Of a stretch of DNA of 64,000 bases, positions 45,330-57,138 are shown one piece after another (position 1 is the first letter of the stretch; every line of letters begins with the position of its first letter). The stretch is from Taxillus chinensis (taxonomy: Eukaryota > Streptophyta > Magnoliopsida > Santalales > Loranthaceae), in assembly GCA_023512835.1 (NCBI GenBank), contig CM042084.1, positions 10,536,842 through 10,600,841 on the forward strand, read 5' to 3'. The position numbers were made by a program, and so were the translations under genes. The notes beneath the pieces were generated by a model. That model was not told the DNA's origin. It did not search any database and was given only the letters and a program-made list of their open reading frames with translations.

Positions 45330-46616
45330 CAGAACAGTCCCTATTTGAAGAGCCTAAACTGTTCGCCCATCAGGTAAACCAACAACACACCCGGTGAGAT
45401 TTTTCCGCTCACGTAAAGAGCCAAGATCACAAGTCATGTGCTGCGTAGCACCGGTATCAATTATCCAAGACAAATGATGGCGTGCAGTGGGCTTACCAGT
45501 CAAATGTTCCACGGTACCATTTTTGGATGACTACATCAGATTTAAGAGTGTTTTCCACTGTTCGTCGCTAAAGCCGCTCTTCCCAGAATTGTCGGCAGTC
45601 ACGTCGGACATGGAGGACGTAAGCAATCCCCGTGCAACATTTGCTCGTGGATTGCTACCATGCCCACGTCCTCTGAGAGAATTGCCGCGACCGGCATGTT
45701 TGTCACCTCGACCGTCCGACCGGGGTCGATCACCCCACCAATCAGGATACCCAATAGCTTGGAAACAGTGTTCATCATCATGTCCGCGACACTGGCATAG
45801 AGAACAAATTAAAATCTGCTTCTCGTCATTCATAGTGTGGCGCCCGCTACTGGTACCTTGGACAGCAAAGGCCATAGCATCCCTCCCCACTTCCTTGGTA
45901 CGCATGATATGCTTCACACGTTCCTCTTGTATCACCATGGTGTATGCCCTGTTGAGCGTAGGAAGAGGCTCTGTACTAAGGATATTAGACCGCACTGTCC
46001 TATAAACATCATCGTCTAAGCCCAGCAAAAATTGATGCACCTTTCCTTCCTCCCATTTTTTTCTCAAACGCTATATTTAGTTTGCAAGTGCACGCACCGC
46101 ATTGACATGTGGGTTGCTGATCATAGTTAGCCAATTCTTCCCGAGTTGTTTCAACTTCCCATAGTAAGCCACAATGGAAAGATCTTTCTGACGACAATTC
46201 GCCAATTCATCGTGCAGTTGTTGTATACGTGGTCCATTAGCAACTGCAAATCTCTCTTTGATGTCGTCCCAGAGATCTTTCGCCGCCTCCATATGGATAA
46301 TGCTGGACCGCAAGGTTGGTTCAATGGTGTTGAAAATCCATGAAACCAACATTGAATTCACAGTCCACCAATCTTCAAGGTCAACCGAGTCCATAACAGG
46401 CTGAGGAATGGTTCCTGCGACGAACCCGTATTTCTTCTTTGCGCGGAACGAAGTACGCATTGCGCACGCCCATTCTTCATAATTATCACCCTGCAATTGG
46501 ACTTGGGTAATAACATTCCCAGGATTATCATTGGGATGCAACAAATAGGGGGACACAGTGGAGGTGGGTTTCTTCTCACCACGCCCCTCTCCCATCTCAC
46601 GTTCGGATTCGGCCAT
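45330..46616 (-). pseudogene. Copia gag and protease, frameshifted
   Basis: Gag starts at ATG 46614-46616 (MAESEREMGEG) and has the Copia gag pattern LQGDNYEEWACAMRTSFRAKKK and IQQLHDELANCRQ. A shift near 46080 leads to KVHQFLLGLDDDVYRTVRSN, then a zinc-knuckle-like CSLCQCRGHDDEHCFQAIGYP and an Arg/Gly-rich stretch. The protease motif DTGATQHMTC (about 45430-45460) follows, with a TAG further on. Confidence 0.9.
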
Positions 46617-46638
46617 GAGGATTATGGCTCTGATACCA

Positions 46639-46866
46639 TGTCAAATTGAAGACAAGATCTGTTTTATTGCTGTGCTGTAAACCAGCTTATATGATACAAG
46701 GACATACGTCTAAATATGGACGCACCATAAATCATCAAGTTGTACAGCCTAATGATAATTTATGTACTAAAATAAGAAGATACACAATCTCCCTAGAAAA
46801 GGAAAATATACAGGTCTACGACCGTAATAATGACGGCTAAATAGGTGCCCAAATATGCGCCCAATA
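46639..46866 (-). repeat. 5' LTR of the minus-strand Copia
   Basis: 228 bp, matching 41914-42141 apart from transitions; followed on the minus strand by the primer site complementary to initiator tRNA-Met. Confidence 0.93.
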
Positions 46867-47248
46867 TATGCAACACCATTATTTTTAGTTAAATCGTCAT
46901 TTTTACTGAAAGCAAGGAAATGCCAACGAACAAAGTTGCACATTGTCACATTCAATACAAGAGATGCTAATGAAATAGAATTCAAGACAAAGAAACAAAA
47001 CTCACCGGGTATCTGTGTGAGGTGCCGGCCGGTATGACACCTCCGTGGATAAGGGATCATTTCGCCCCCTAGTGTTGGCCGAGCAAGGTCGATAGCCTTG
47101 TCTGGGTTCCCCAAATCGTTATACACATCATAATCATAAATCCTATCCGATTGTTTTCGAACTCCTTTGCCATCTCCCCTCATACTTTGTAGCCTCTCTG
47201 AGTGCTTTCAGCCCTGGCGGTGTCTCTGAAGCCAGATATGGCTGCTCA

Positions 47249-48605
47249 AGTATAGGGACCCATTTTAATCATGGGAAAGTATTCAAACTACGGAAGCAAA
47301 ATAAATTTTCAACAGTAATTAGCAATGATATCTTTGCCCGTAAAAACATATGTTGCAGTCAACGCCCTGGCGAGATAAACATAAAACTCAAATATGGGTC
47401 CTTCATCATCATTAACGGCTTAGATTTAATGATAGGTGTGGTATTTGAAATTCCAATGGTACATAACTACATATTTGTGTTACACAGTTTTTTTTTTTAT
47501 GATTACAGATTTGGATTTTGCGGGAAGCATTGGCATTTGTAATTATTGGATAAGAAGGGATATGAGGTTTTATTATTATCATGACTTTGCATCTAAGTAT
47601 GTGGGTCTAGCTCCCTCTCTATATATAATAATGATAAATTATGAACAAGTGAATGGTGTGTGGTTAATTTTAATCGTTGATTTATATAACGATTCAAATT
47701 TAACTTTTATTTAATAGTAGTTATTAGAAAAAATTATTACCGTTAAATCTGTTATTATTTTTATTTTTTATTAATATTTAAATTATTTTGATAATATGAT
47801 TTTATTATTTTAAAATTTTATTTAAAATGAGGGAGATAATTATTTTTAATTAAATCATTTATTTTAATTAAAAAAAAGCGCAAACCTTATTATCTTATTT
47901 TTAAAAGCGTATTCTTGAAAAAAAATCTTTAAAATTTAAATTATTTATTTAAATTATGACCACATTTGAATCTTAGGATTTTCTTATTATATCCTTGTCA
48001 CTGTCATTAAAAAGTATTTCTACTAAAACATAAAAATTTCAGTTTAAATAATAAAAAATATATGATATCATTATTTGGGAAAATCCAAAAAAGTAAAATA
48101 GCATATGAAACTAAATTAAACTTATCTGTCACACACTCCATGTTACTTTGCCTTAGTTTTTTTTTTCTTTTTTAAGCTTTTCTTAATAAAATCAATGTTT
48201 CCGTCTTTTTGCAATCTAAAGCGGTTGCTTGAGATTTTCAAAGTTTAAGATAATTTAAAATTTTCTAAAATTTATTTTATAAGAGAACAAAGACAGGATA
48301 ATAGTTATAATATCAAGGGAAAAAATACAATATATAGAGGGCCTTATTTTAAGATTTTTGTTTAGGTTCTCCCAAATTACAGGGACGGAGTAAGTTGATA
48401 GGAACCGGCTTATTCATTAGGCGTCGGACTGACCCGGATGTCAAAACCTGAATACAACTCACTCTCGTCAAATCTTTGTTTTATGCATATATTTTTTATT
48501 ATAATAAATATTTTTTAAAAAAAAAATAATCATTTACCATAATATAATAAGACAGCAATCCACGAGAAAGCAACAGAGGAGAAAGTGAATAATAATCAGC
48601 AGGAA
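47249..48605. other. AT-rich intron of lipoxygenase copy B
   Basis: Lies between exons E2 and E3. Nothing coding is seen; the sequence is dominated by A/T runs. Confidence 0.6.
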
Positions 48606-49271
48606 CTGAAAATGGATACCATGTTAAAGAAGAAAATGCGTTCGGAGGGGTGGTCCTTGGTGGACTGGACCCAAGAGTTGCAGGGAAAATGGACGGGACC
48701 GGAGGCGAAGCCTTCTACGATGATGCTCTCCAAGAAGAACTCGTTCTGGTGATTGTTGGTCACCGCGATCGCCCCCGGCGCTCCGAAATCCGACGCCACC
48801 TCCAACTCAGCCGTGTAATTCACGCGCCCCGCCTTCGCGCTCGATTTCTTGGACCAGTCCATCACCGCCGCTTCACTGCTCCTCTTCGCCTCCCTTGATT
48901 CTTCATTTATAACACAAGTTCAACACACAAATTAAAGTAATTATTAGTTAAAACACCGACCCACAGGCCACGCTATCAATCCGTCCGACCGTACAGACAC
49001 AGTCTGATCATACACCTTAAAAAACGACAAGAACAGAAAGGGCATTTCACTTACTCGGATAGACCTCAGTGCGGACCAGCTCCAAAACGACATTCCGGCT
49101 CATCCTGTCGGCGAACAAGGCATCCAAGCGCTTCACTAGGGCCTCCTTCAACCCCTCATTTCTCTTGTTCCGCACAGTCAACACCGCCCGAACTTTAAAC
49201 TTCATCGCCTTCTCAAACGGCGCCGCCGCCTCCGAGGCCTTCACCTCATCGTCCCTGAGGGCCACCGCCAT

Positions 49272-50450
49272 CCTCCTCCTCGCCGCCGTCTCTACTGCTG
49301 ATGCCAGAAAAGGCTCCAGAAAATAGGGTATTCAATATTTATTACAGGAACGGTTTCGAATGAAAATTATTCAAGTCAACATAAATTTACTTAAAATAAA
49401 TAGAATAAGAATCTTTTGGTTTTCTTATTACAATTTATCTATTGTAAAACTAAAATATAATATAAGACACTATAATATATCAAATACTAGCCGGTAATTA
49501 CTAGGTAAATATTTATGTATTTTAAAAATTTTTAAATAAAAACCTAACACATAACAATCTAAATTTCAATTTTAATTAAATATCAAATTATTATGAATTA
49601 AAATCAAATTATGACATGAATTAAAAATAGAAGAGACTAAGAGCCAAATAGCAAATTTATGGAAAGAAAAGTCAAGAGAGAAGAGAGCCTCCGTTAGTCC
49701 GTCTACTACCTGTGCCGAAGCCCGGAGGTCAGAGGAGGCGTCGAGAGACGGGAGTGGAGGCTGGAGAGAGTCACGAGGGGAGAGCTAGGATATGCTTTTT
49801 CCGTTTTGTCATTTGCGGATCAGGCCCATCAACATAACAACGTTAATGTATTTTTGTTATTTGTTAATTGTTCAGTTAGCTATATAGCTGTTTAAATGTG
49901 TAATAATATGTATATTACTTTTTTTTTTTTAAGAATTCCAGGGTGTGCAGTTGCACACCCTGACGCCTACATAGCGCCGCCCCTGGCTGATGCTGCAAGT
50001 TAAGATTTCTAAAAAAAAGCTCCCTCGTCGATGGCATAAATCATGGTGATCTCTGATCAATCAACAGGGATGAACCCAGAAACTCTTTAGCCACTGCCAT
50101 CTTCAATCTCTCTGTTGATGTTGCTCAATCAAGTGTTATAAATAACGGCCGCGGTTTTTATTACTCTTTCGCTTTTGTTTTGTTTTTTGGCAGGTTCTAG
50201 CGGCGCACCCCTATGTCACTTTGATATAACGGGTGTGTTTCACACGTTTTGTTTTAAATCTATTTATTTTGTACGGTCTGGCTGCTGCCGCCGACAATCA
50301 ACCACCTGGCGTCGCGTTGATTTTACCGAATTCAACTTTAAAATTCGATAAAAATTAATACTTTTTCTCGTACTCCACACATTTTCCCAGCAACATTATT
50401 TGTTTTAAACCAATGTGGCATTAGCAATATTGTCTAGGAACATGAAGATT
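49272..50450. other. Upstream flank of lipoxygenase copy B, no gene recognised
   Basis: The frame upstream of MAVALRDD stays open for a short way (to about 49325), but no transit peptide is recognisable. Further on the DNA is AT-rich, with a GA-rich patch near 49660-49790. A perfect 11-bp-arm palindrome (49939-49949, 49952-49962) followed by CGCCGCCCCTGG resembles the end of a plant hAT-type element. Confidence 0.5.
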
Positions 50451-50479
50451 TTATCATGTTCTTCTTACTTAACATAATC

Positions 50480-51120
50480 ATCTAGATGTTTATTGAACGA
50501 TTACTCTAGCAATTGTTTATTATGTTAAATTTCTTACTAAAGTTGTAAACACAAGAAATGTATTACCCTTAAAGCAAACCTCTCAGGTATAATTCTCAAG
50601 TCATTCACCATATCTATCAATCTGATAAAATATTTTTGAATAGTTTCAATGTTATTCATTCTAAGAGTTTCATCTCTCCTTAAAGGCTCGTAGGCTTGCT
50701 TCTTTCATTTAGTCATCACTTTCATAGATTTATTATAGTCTATATTAATCTCCTTGGTAGACTTGAAGTCTCTCACTTAGAATATTCAAAATTTCTTAAC
50801 GCTGAGATGATGGTATTTGAGGCTCTACTATTTAATTCATATTATATCTCTTTAAAACAAGAATCTTTTCTTCTTCTTAAGGTGCCTTGTATCTATTTTG
50901 GAATGATTACACAACATCCACATCCATAGATTGAAACACCATGAATATTTTTGCTCTCAACTTTTGATAATTATTACCATCAAAGATAGGAATTTTCTTA
51001 CTCTAACACGTACTAGTGTTAAACTCCATTTATCTCAATAACAATAAACTATACAATTTCTATTTTGCAAACCAATTCGTTAAGGTTATAGTTTTTGTGA
51101 ACTTGAATGCTTTGATACCA
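50480..51120 (-). pseudogene. Copia gag remnant with primer site
   Basis: The minus strand reads IPIFDGNNYQKLRAKIFMVF (about 50935-51000), the start of a Copia gag, and later ETIQKYFIRLIDMVNDLR with stops between. The primer site TGGTATCAAAGC (minus, 51109-51120) precedes it. The rest of the element is absent. Confidence 0.7.
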
Positions 51121-51125
51121 ATTCA

Positions 51126-52195
51126 GTTCCCAAGAATGGCTACAAAGTATTTAACTTCAACTAAAGCTTTATGCTCTTTTTAACTTCATAACTGTAATGC
51201 TCTTAGATCTAACTAAAATATCACCTTGGAGGCTACAACCTCTTACACTAGTTGAACAATTGATGTCTCTGCCTGATAGAGCCTACTCACCTCTAAGACA
51301 CCTTGCTAAGTACTAACCGGAAGGTCTTAAGGCTACAACCTCTTAGAAAGGTCTCCTTTTAAACCAACTGATTAATGATCTCAAAAATCACACAAATAAT
51401 ATAAATTAAATACAACAAATAAAGCACACAAGATATATGTGATTTGGTCAATGACCCACTCCACAGATGGCAAGGCTCATACCTTTTCCAAGTCAATCAG
51501 CTATAATACATGAAGCTACAACCTCTAATAATGAATTGTTTATAATCCTCTTTTTACACTCGTTACAACAATTATAAACCTGATGAAAAATTTTACCTAC
51601 TATGTCTATTCCTCTTCTCTATTTCATCCTTTATTTGCTTACTTTTCGCAGTTACAAAGCTAATAAATATGCTCTATTTAGCTTTTCTTGTCTTGTTATG
51701 TTTACAAAAAAAAAAGAGTAAGACATGAATTTTCATTCAATTGTATATAGGCATGCTTATATAGGAATATTTTGACAAAAAAATCCATTGTGTACTTTAA
51801 ATGTTTGGTTTCAGTTTGAATCAATATGCTCTAAAAATCAATTTCTTTTAACTATAAAGTATTTAACTTCAACTAAAGCTTTATGCTCTTTTAAACTTTA
51901 TAACTGTAATGCTCTTAGATCTAACTAAAACATCGCCTCGGAGGCTACAACCTCTTACACTAGTTGAACAATTGATGCCTCTGCTTGATAGAGCCTACTA
52001 ACCTATAAGACACCTTGCTAAGTACTAATTAGAAGGTTTTGAGGCTACAACCTCTTAGAAAGGTCTCCTTTTAAACCAACTAATTAATGATCTCAAAAAG
52101 ATCACACAAATAATATAAAGTAAATACAATAATGAAAGCACACAGGATATATGTGATTTGGTCAATGACCACTCCACAGATGGCATGTAAAGACC
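51126..52195 (-). repeat. Copia LTR with a tandem duplication
   Basis: About 345 bp at 51136-51480 recur at 51854-52195 with scattered changes (GAGGCTACAACCTCTTAGAAA occurs in both), separated by about 370 bp, giving a 718-bp period. The second copy is cut at 52195 by the next LTR fragment. It lies on the LTR side of the primer site at 51109-51120. Confidence 0.65.
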
Positions 52196-52741
52196 TGTAT
52201 TTTAGGTAGCTTCGAGCAGAGCGTCGAGAAGAATGTAGCGTCGAGCAGAGCCACGAGCAGGGTGTCTCGAGCAGGTAGTGTAGTTTTGGTACAGTTCCAG
52301 TTTAACTGGACTATTTACATTGTAAACATGTATACCTTTCCACATTTAAGTTACAATGTAAATAAGGAAATACCCTCTCCACCCTCTCATTTGGATTCAA
52401 AGAAAAATACTAGAAAATCAAATTCCCACTCCTTCATAATGTGAAAATTGGGAATTAGTATTAAATCCCAAAAAATCTAGTTTTTGGATCGAGGTGACTG
52501 TTTGTAAAGTGGGGTTAGACCTCTCAGAAAAATCCCCAAAAATTAGGTTATTTTAGTTATGATATGAGGAACCATTGCTAGGACTTTTTATTTGAAGAAA
52601 ATGTCTTTTATGAAAATCTTCTCTCTTGGTTAAAACATGAGCATAGATTTGGGGAGACTGACCTATGTTACAGAGGGAGTGTTATAAAATCCTAGTAGTT
52701 GATTTGTATTGCTATATCGTGAATTGCATCATTGGGAGACC
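52196..52741 (+). mobile_element. Truncated LTR of the solo-LTR family, opposite orientation
   Basis: Begins TGTAAAGACCTG, the reverse complement of the solo LTR end. It has a GAGCAG/TCGAG cassette at 52206-52280, the 13-bp inverted repeat at 52313-52325/52351-52363, and the conserved GGATTCAAAGAAAAATACTAG. Similarity fades near 52690. The Tat/Ogre-like LTR starts at 52742, so it was probably split by that insertion. Confidence 0.85.
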
Positions 52742-54173
52742 TGTTGGACCCCATTTTGTCCAGGTTGGACATACACATATATTGTTCACTTCAAACTTTG
52801 TTTTGATTTGTTAATCACTTTGTACAGATAAATAAAGAGACGTGACCGCCGATCTGAGAGGGAGATTTCAATGACATCTTTAAAAAGGATTTCAAATGCC
52901 AAAGAACTAGTTCTGGGTGATAGAAGATCAAATTTGAAGATCAACGCTTTTGACCATACTCGAATTTGTGGTCAAACGAAGAAATTATGGTTAAAACTAT
53001 ATTTGGACCGTTAATAGTGATCAACTGATAGCCAACGGTCAAAACGATATCCCGGATCAGGTCATAAACCTCATTTTTGCATTCTACTCACTTTCCTGAG
53101 AATTTAGACATATATATTGCATATATTTACTCCAGAGCTTATTTTCAAAAAAAATATAAATACTTTTTCAGTAATAAAGCGGTTTAGGGACGCGCAATAC
53201 AGTCTCGGCACAAAAATAAACTCATTTTCTAGAAAAAAGATACGAGGTCATATTGTGTCACATTTTATTGAAAGCCGGATTGTTTTGTCGATCCCATAAA
53301 CCTAAAACATCAGTTAAAAACTACAAAATGGAACAATAATTTTCTTTTCTTTTCTTTTCCCGCCTACACTTAGCCACGTGTCAATGTATCACTGGTTCAT
53401 AATAATAAAACAAAAAAAATCAAAAATAACAAAAACAAAAACAAAAACAAAAATAAAACAAAAACAAAACTCAACCATACGTCACCCTTATCTCTTCACG
53501 CGCCTTCATCTTCCCCGTTTTCTCTCCCCCCTCTCTCATCGTCTTCCTCACTCCTCGCCACAGCAGCCTTGACCACCATGCCAAGCCACCACCCCCATGC
53601 CCCGCCAACCTCCTCCATGCCTGCCCACACCACGCCCATGTCGCCCCAACCGAGCCAAGGTATGGCCATGCCGAACCCATCCACTTGCAGCGAACCCTTG
53701 GGTACTGATCCACAGCGGCTCACCCCTAATCCCTAGTTCTATCCTATTTAAACCCCAAGATCGAACAAACGATCAATTGGATCGTTTTTAAGTCATCTCT
53801 TTAGTCTTTAGGATCAATTGGACTTAACTTAACTTTAACAAACGATTTAGGAAAATAAAGAGTAGATCTTTAGGTTATGTGAAATTCAACATCAACTTAG
53901 ATTAGTTAATTTTAAGCAACAGTTAAAACAAATTAGAAACCTCCAAAATCTTAAGATAGGTACCGATAGGGCGTCGTGGGGGTGCTAGTCCTTCCCCACG
54001 CGTAATCAAACTCCCAAATCTAGTTTCGGAGACGTAGATCATTTTAGGTGACCAACTGCACCCCAAAAATAGTTGGTGGCGACTCTGTATTTTTTTCATC
54101 ACCATTCGGGTGAAGGGTGGGAGAACCACATCCCCAAAAACGGGTTCCCCCCGGACGAAATCCGGTGATGACA
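52742..54173 (+). repeat. 5' LTR of the Tat/Ogre-like element
   Basis: Starts TGTTGGACCCC like the copy at 62319 and is collinear with it for about 1 kb, including the AAAACAAAAAC run near 53400-53470 and the promoter-like CCTATTTAAACCCC at about 53747. After AAGATCGAACA (53766) the two copies diverge. The end at 54173 is inferred from the primer site. Confidence 0.85.
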
Positions 54174-54176
54174 GCT

Positions 54177-54193
54177 AATGACTCTGCTGGGGA
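54177..54193 (+). other. Primer-binding site of the Tat/Ogre-like element
   Basis: AATGACTCTGCTGGGGA resembles the TGGCGACTC-type primer sites of Tat/Ogre elements and lies just after the inferred LTR end. Confidence 0.6.
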
Positions 54194-55221
54194 TAATTAG
54201 AGAGTTAGGCCTAGGATTAGGATTAGGAGGTTTATTCTTTATTTTAAATTATTTTATTCTTTTTCTTTCTTTATTTTTTTACCAATTTATTTACTGCACT
54301 TAATCGCCGTTGCATGATAGTTTTGATTTACGCGCTTTAATGCCATAATAGTCATGTTTTATCGCTTTCCTTAAATCATTGTATTTATGCATAAACCTTA
54401 TACCCAGGTTTTTATCACAGTCTAGGTTAGCGAGGTTTATTAGGGTGCCCTGCGCATTGATCATTATCCGCAAAGGGACCCCGGACTCCTCACTCAGGCT
54501 TGAGATCCTTTTAAGGCCCTCCTCTGGTAAATCTCATGGCATACAGAGCCCTCTATAGTGGAAGTTTGGGGACCAACGAATACGATAAGTTTAGCAATAG
54601 AAGTCCATTAAGGACATGAACCAACATTTTGTTTGCTCATTTTAGCCTTCCCTTTAAAGGATAGGTGCATTTATATTATATCATGTTATTTTATCATTAC
54701 TATCTTGTTGTATACTGTCCTGTAAATATTTTTGTTTTTATTGTTTGTATATTTTTATTCATTCTTATTTTGATTTTTATTAATTCTATCTTGATGTATA
54801 TTATTATTCTTTTTACTAACTTTATTCTTTTTGTATGAATATTATTGTGTTTTCTTTTGACTAACCTTATCTTGTATATTATTTCTTTTATTAACCTAGT
54901 CTTCATTCATACAATTCAAATGTGTTCATGCATTTCATAACCAGAAAAAGAAGAAAGACAAAAAAAAAAAAGAGTGACAAAAGGGGGAAATCATGTAAAT
55001 AATATAAACCTTTAGGACTCATAACATGTTTTATGCATCACTCTAAGAAGGGTTGGTTTTAAAAACTCTCATGTACATCCTTACATGCAACATGCCTTCA
55101 ACATAAAAAATGAAAAAATGAAACATAATAAAAGGGAGCTTACCACATTTTACCTCTTTCAGAAGTCAACATAGCGCACCGATACAATCTGCGATCCCGT
55201 TACCAACAATCAGCCACTTCA
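54194..55221 (+). other. Untranslated leader of the Tat/Ogre-like element
   Basis: T-rich with no coding signs, about 1 kb between the primer site and the gag start. Long leaders are usual in this lineage. Confidence 0.55.
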
Positions 55222-56751
55222 ATGGCAGACCAAACTGAAAGTTGTTTTACTAGTCTAGAGCAAGGACAACAAGAACTTCAGAATCAGATGAGGGTCATGA
55301 TAGAAATGCTGACTAAGATGGCAGCTGAAAAAGACAGGGGTTCTATTGATGTAGACACTAACTCCCCTCATGAGTAGCCACAAGAAGCACCACTACCCCA
55401 AAATTTCATGCCAACGCCGCCTCAAGTATTTGTTCCAACCAATGTGAACTCTGGACCTTCAAACCATATGTCATTTGTTCAACCAAATCCAGTGAATGTT
55501 GTTGAACCGATTGAGACTTCAATACATAAAGTAGACGACCAGTCCCTGCCAATGAAGCAATTAGAGGAGAGACTAAGAGCTGTGGAAGGAACAAAAACCT
55601 ATGGAATGATCAGTCCTCAAGACTTGTGCCTAGTCCCTGGAGTTGTTCTACCACCGAAATTCAAGGTTCCAGAATTTGAAAAGTTTAATGGATCTCAATG
55701 CCCTAGGACGCATATCACTATTTACTGCAGGAAGATGACTGCTCACGCCAATGATGATAAACTCTTAATCCACTGTTTCCAAGAAAGTCTGACTGGGACA
55801 CCACTCCGATGGAATATTCAGTTGGAGGGACGTCATATCAGGACCTGGAGGGACCTTGCAACTGCATTCCTAACGCAGTACAAGCATGTCACAGAGTTGG
55901 AACTCAGCAGGTTAGCACTGCTGGCTTTTGAAAAAGAGGCTAATGAGAGTTTTAAAATTTATGCCAGAGGGTGGAGGGAGGCAGCTATGGAAGTCCAACC
56001 CCCATTGACTGAAAAAGAGCTGACATCAGAACTCTGAAAGGGGTATACTATGAGAAACTAATTGGCAATGTGTCTAGCAACTTTGCAGACTTAATAGCTT
56101 CCGGGGAATGCATAAAAGATGGTATTAAGGAAGGGAAGCTTCATGGAGATACACATGATCCACCAAAGAAGTCTCCACTGGGGGGAAAAAAATGAAGCTG
56201 ATACTCAGGTAGTTTGGCAGAATCCTCCTATTCCTCAAGGCACTTTTGGGGCATATCCAAATCCTTTCCTTACATCCGAATTTTATGCGGGGTCACCTCC
56301 ATTTGCTATGCTGCATAGGCTGAAAAACCTATTCCAATTTCCAACATATCAACCACCAAGGGAAGCCCCTAGTCCTCTTCCACCAGTCCTACCTTCGACT
56401 ATGCAATCAGGGCCCCAACAAACGCCTACTAGGCCAAATCAAACTTCTAACAAGGCTAAGCTAGAGTTTGACCCAATTCCCATAACTTACACTGAGTTAT
56501 ATCCCCAACTTTTGAAAGCCGGTATGGTGAGCCCTATACCTATGGGAGAAGTGAAGCAACCTTATCCAGCATGGTACAAAGCATATGCTCATTACGCTTA
56601 TCACAATAACGGAGTTGGTCACAACATTGAAGGTTGCTTTGCCATCAAGAGAAAGGTCCAACATCTACTCAATTCCAAATGGTTGGATTTCTCAAAGCAA
56701 GCTAGCCCACCAAATGTCAACTCAAATCCATTGCCAGAGCATTCCAACTAG
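55222..56751 (+). pseudogene. Tat/Ogre-like gag, broken
   Basis: ATG at 55222 (MADQTESCFTSLEQGQQEL), with TAG at 55375-55377 in frame. Typical gag parts follow: PPKFKVPEFEKFNG, IYCRKMTAHANDDKLLIHCF, TWRDLATAFLTQYKH, and after a TGA at 56035 and stops to 56118, FDPIPITYTELYPQLLKAG, PYPAWYKAYAHYAYH, GHNIEGCFAIKRKVQ. The last segment matches the short zinc-binding motif of Ogre gag, but its first Cys is not present. It ends at 56749-56751; protease and pol do not follow. Confidence 0.87.
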
Positions 56752-57138
56752 TGAACCGTGAACGTGGGAGCCATTGGAAGAGCAAGCTTAGTGACACCTT
56801 GGGAAACTCTGTGGGAGTTTAGAACTTTTTCTTGTGTTTGGTTTTGTCAATCTTGTTTTACATTCTACATGCTTTTTGAAATTCTAGAATTGTGTTCCTG
56901 TGTTTGGCATTTGTGGAAAAATAATCAAGTATGTCCTTTTAAAAGTTGTTTCACCCGCATTTTTCATGTAAAGTCTATTACTACTTGTTTACTCTCTTAG
57001 GATGGGTAATAAGCCCAACAGGGGCATACCGAACAAAGAATCTGGGCTATCTAAAAGAACGATCAAGGAGTAGTTACCATTGAAATCGAAGGATTAGACT
57101 CAAGAGAAGCAGTATCCACTTCAAACAGGGGCATTTGA

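Larger units (their letters stand above)
41914..46866 (-). mobile_element. Copia element in a lipoxygenase intron, nearly complete
   Basis: LTRs 41914-42141 and 46639-46866, both 228 bp, differ at about nine sites by eye, all transitions. Target duplication TATGC is exact (41909-41913 and 46867-46871). The primer site TGGTATCAGAGCC (minus) abuts 46639, and a G-run polypurine tract abuts 42142. Minus-strand gag, protease, integrase, reverse transcriptase and RNase H are in Copia order with few breaks, so insertion is moderately recent. Confidence 0.95.
40030..49271 (-). pseudogene. Lipoxygenase copy B, exons 1-7 (13-LOX, chloroplast type), broken
   Basis: Minus-strand exons: E1 49055-49271 (KVRAVLTVRNKRNE), E2 about 48620-48895 (VMDWSKKS, FFLESIIVEGFASGPVHFPC), E3 about 47006-47248 ([19 protein letters not shown]), E4 about 41570-41827 (ESRAEEAMPVYVLRDEQ), E5 40957-41150 (WLRDDEFARQAVAGIHPVSI), E6 40482 to about 40815 (LFIVDYHDSYLPFLDRINAL), E7 40030-40282. 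E1-E2 form the PLAT lipid-binding part, and the iron motif HWLRTH spans the E6-E7 junction. Defects: frameshift in E3 near 47190, an in-frame loss in E4 after FSDIDTLY, a 1-bp insertion in E6 near 40690, a 14-bp deletion in E7 near 40237, no exons 8-9, and no transit peptide recognised. A Copia element sits in the E3-E4 intron. Confidence 0.88.
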
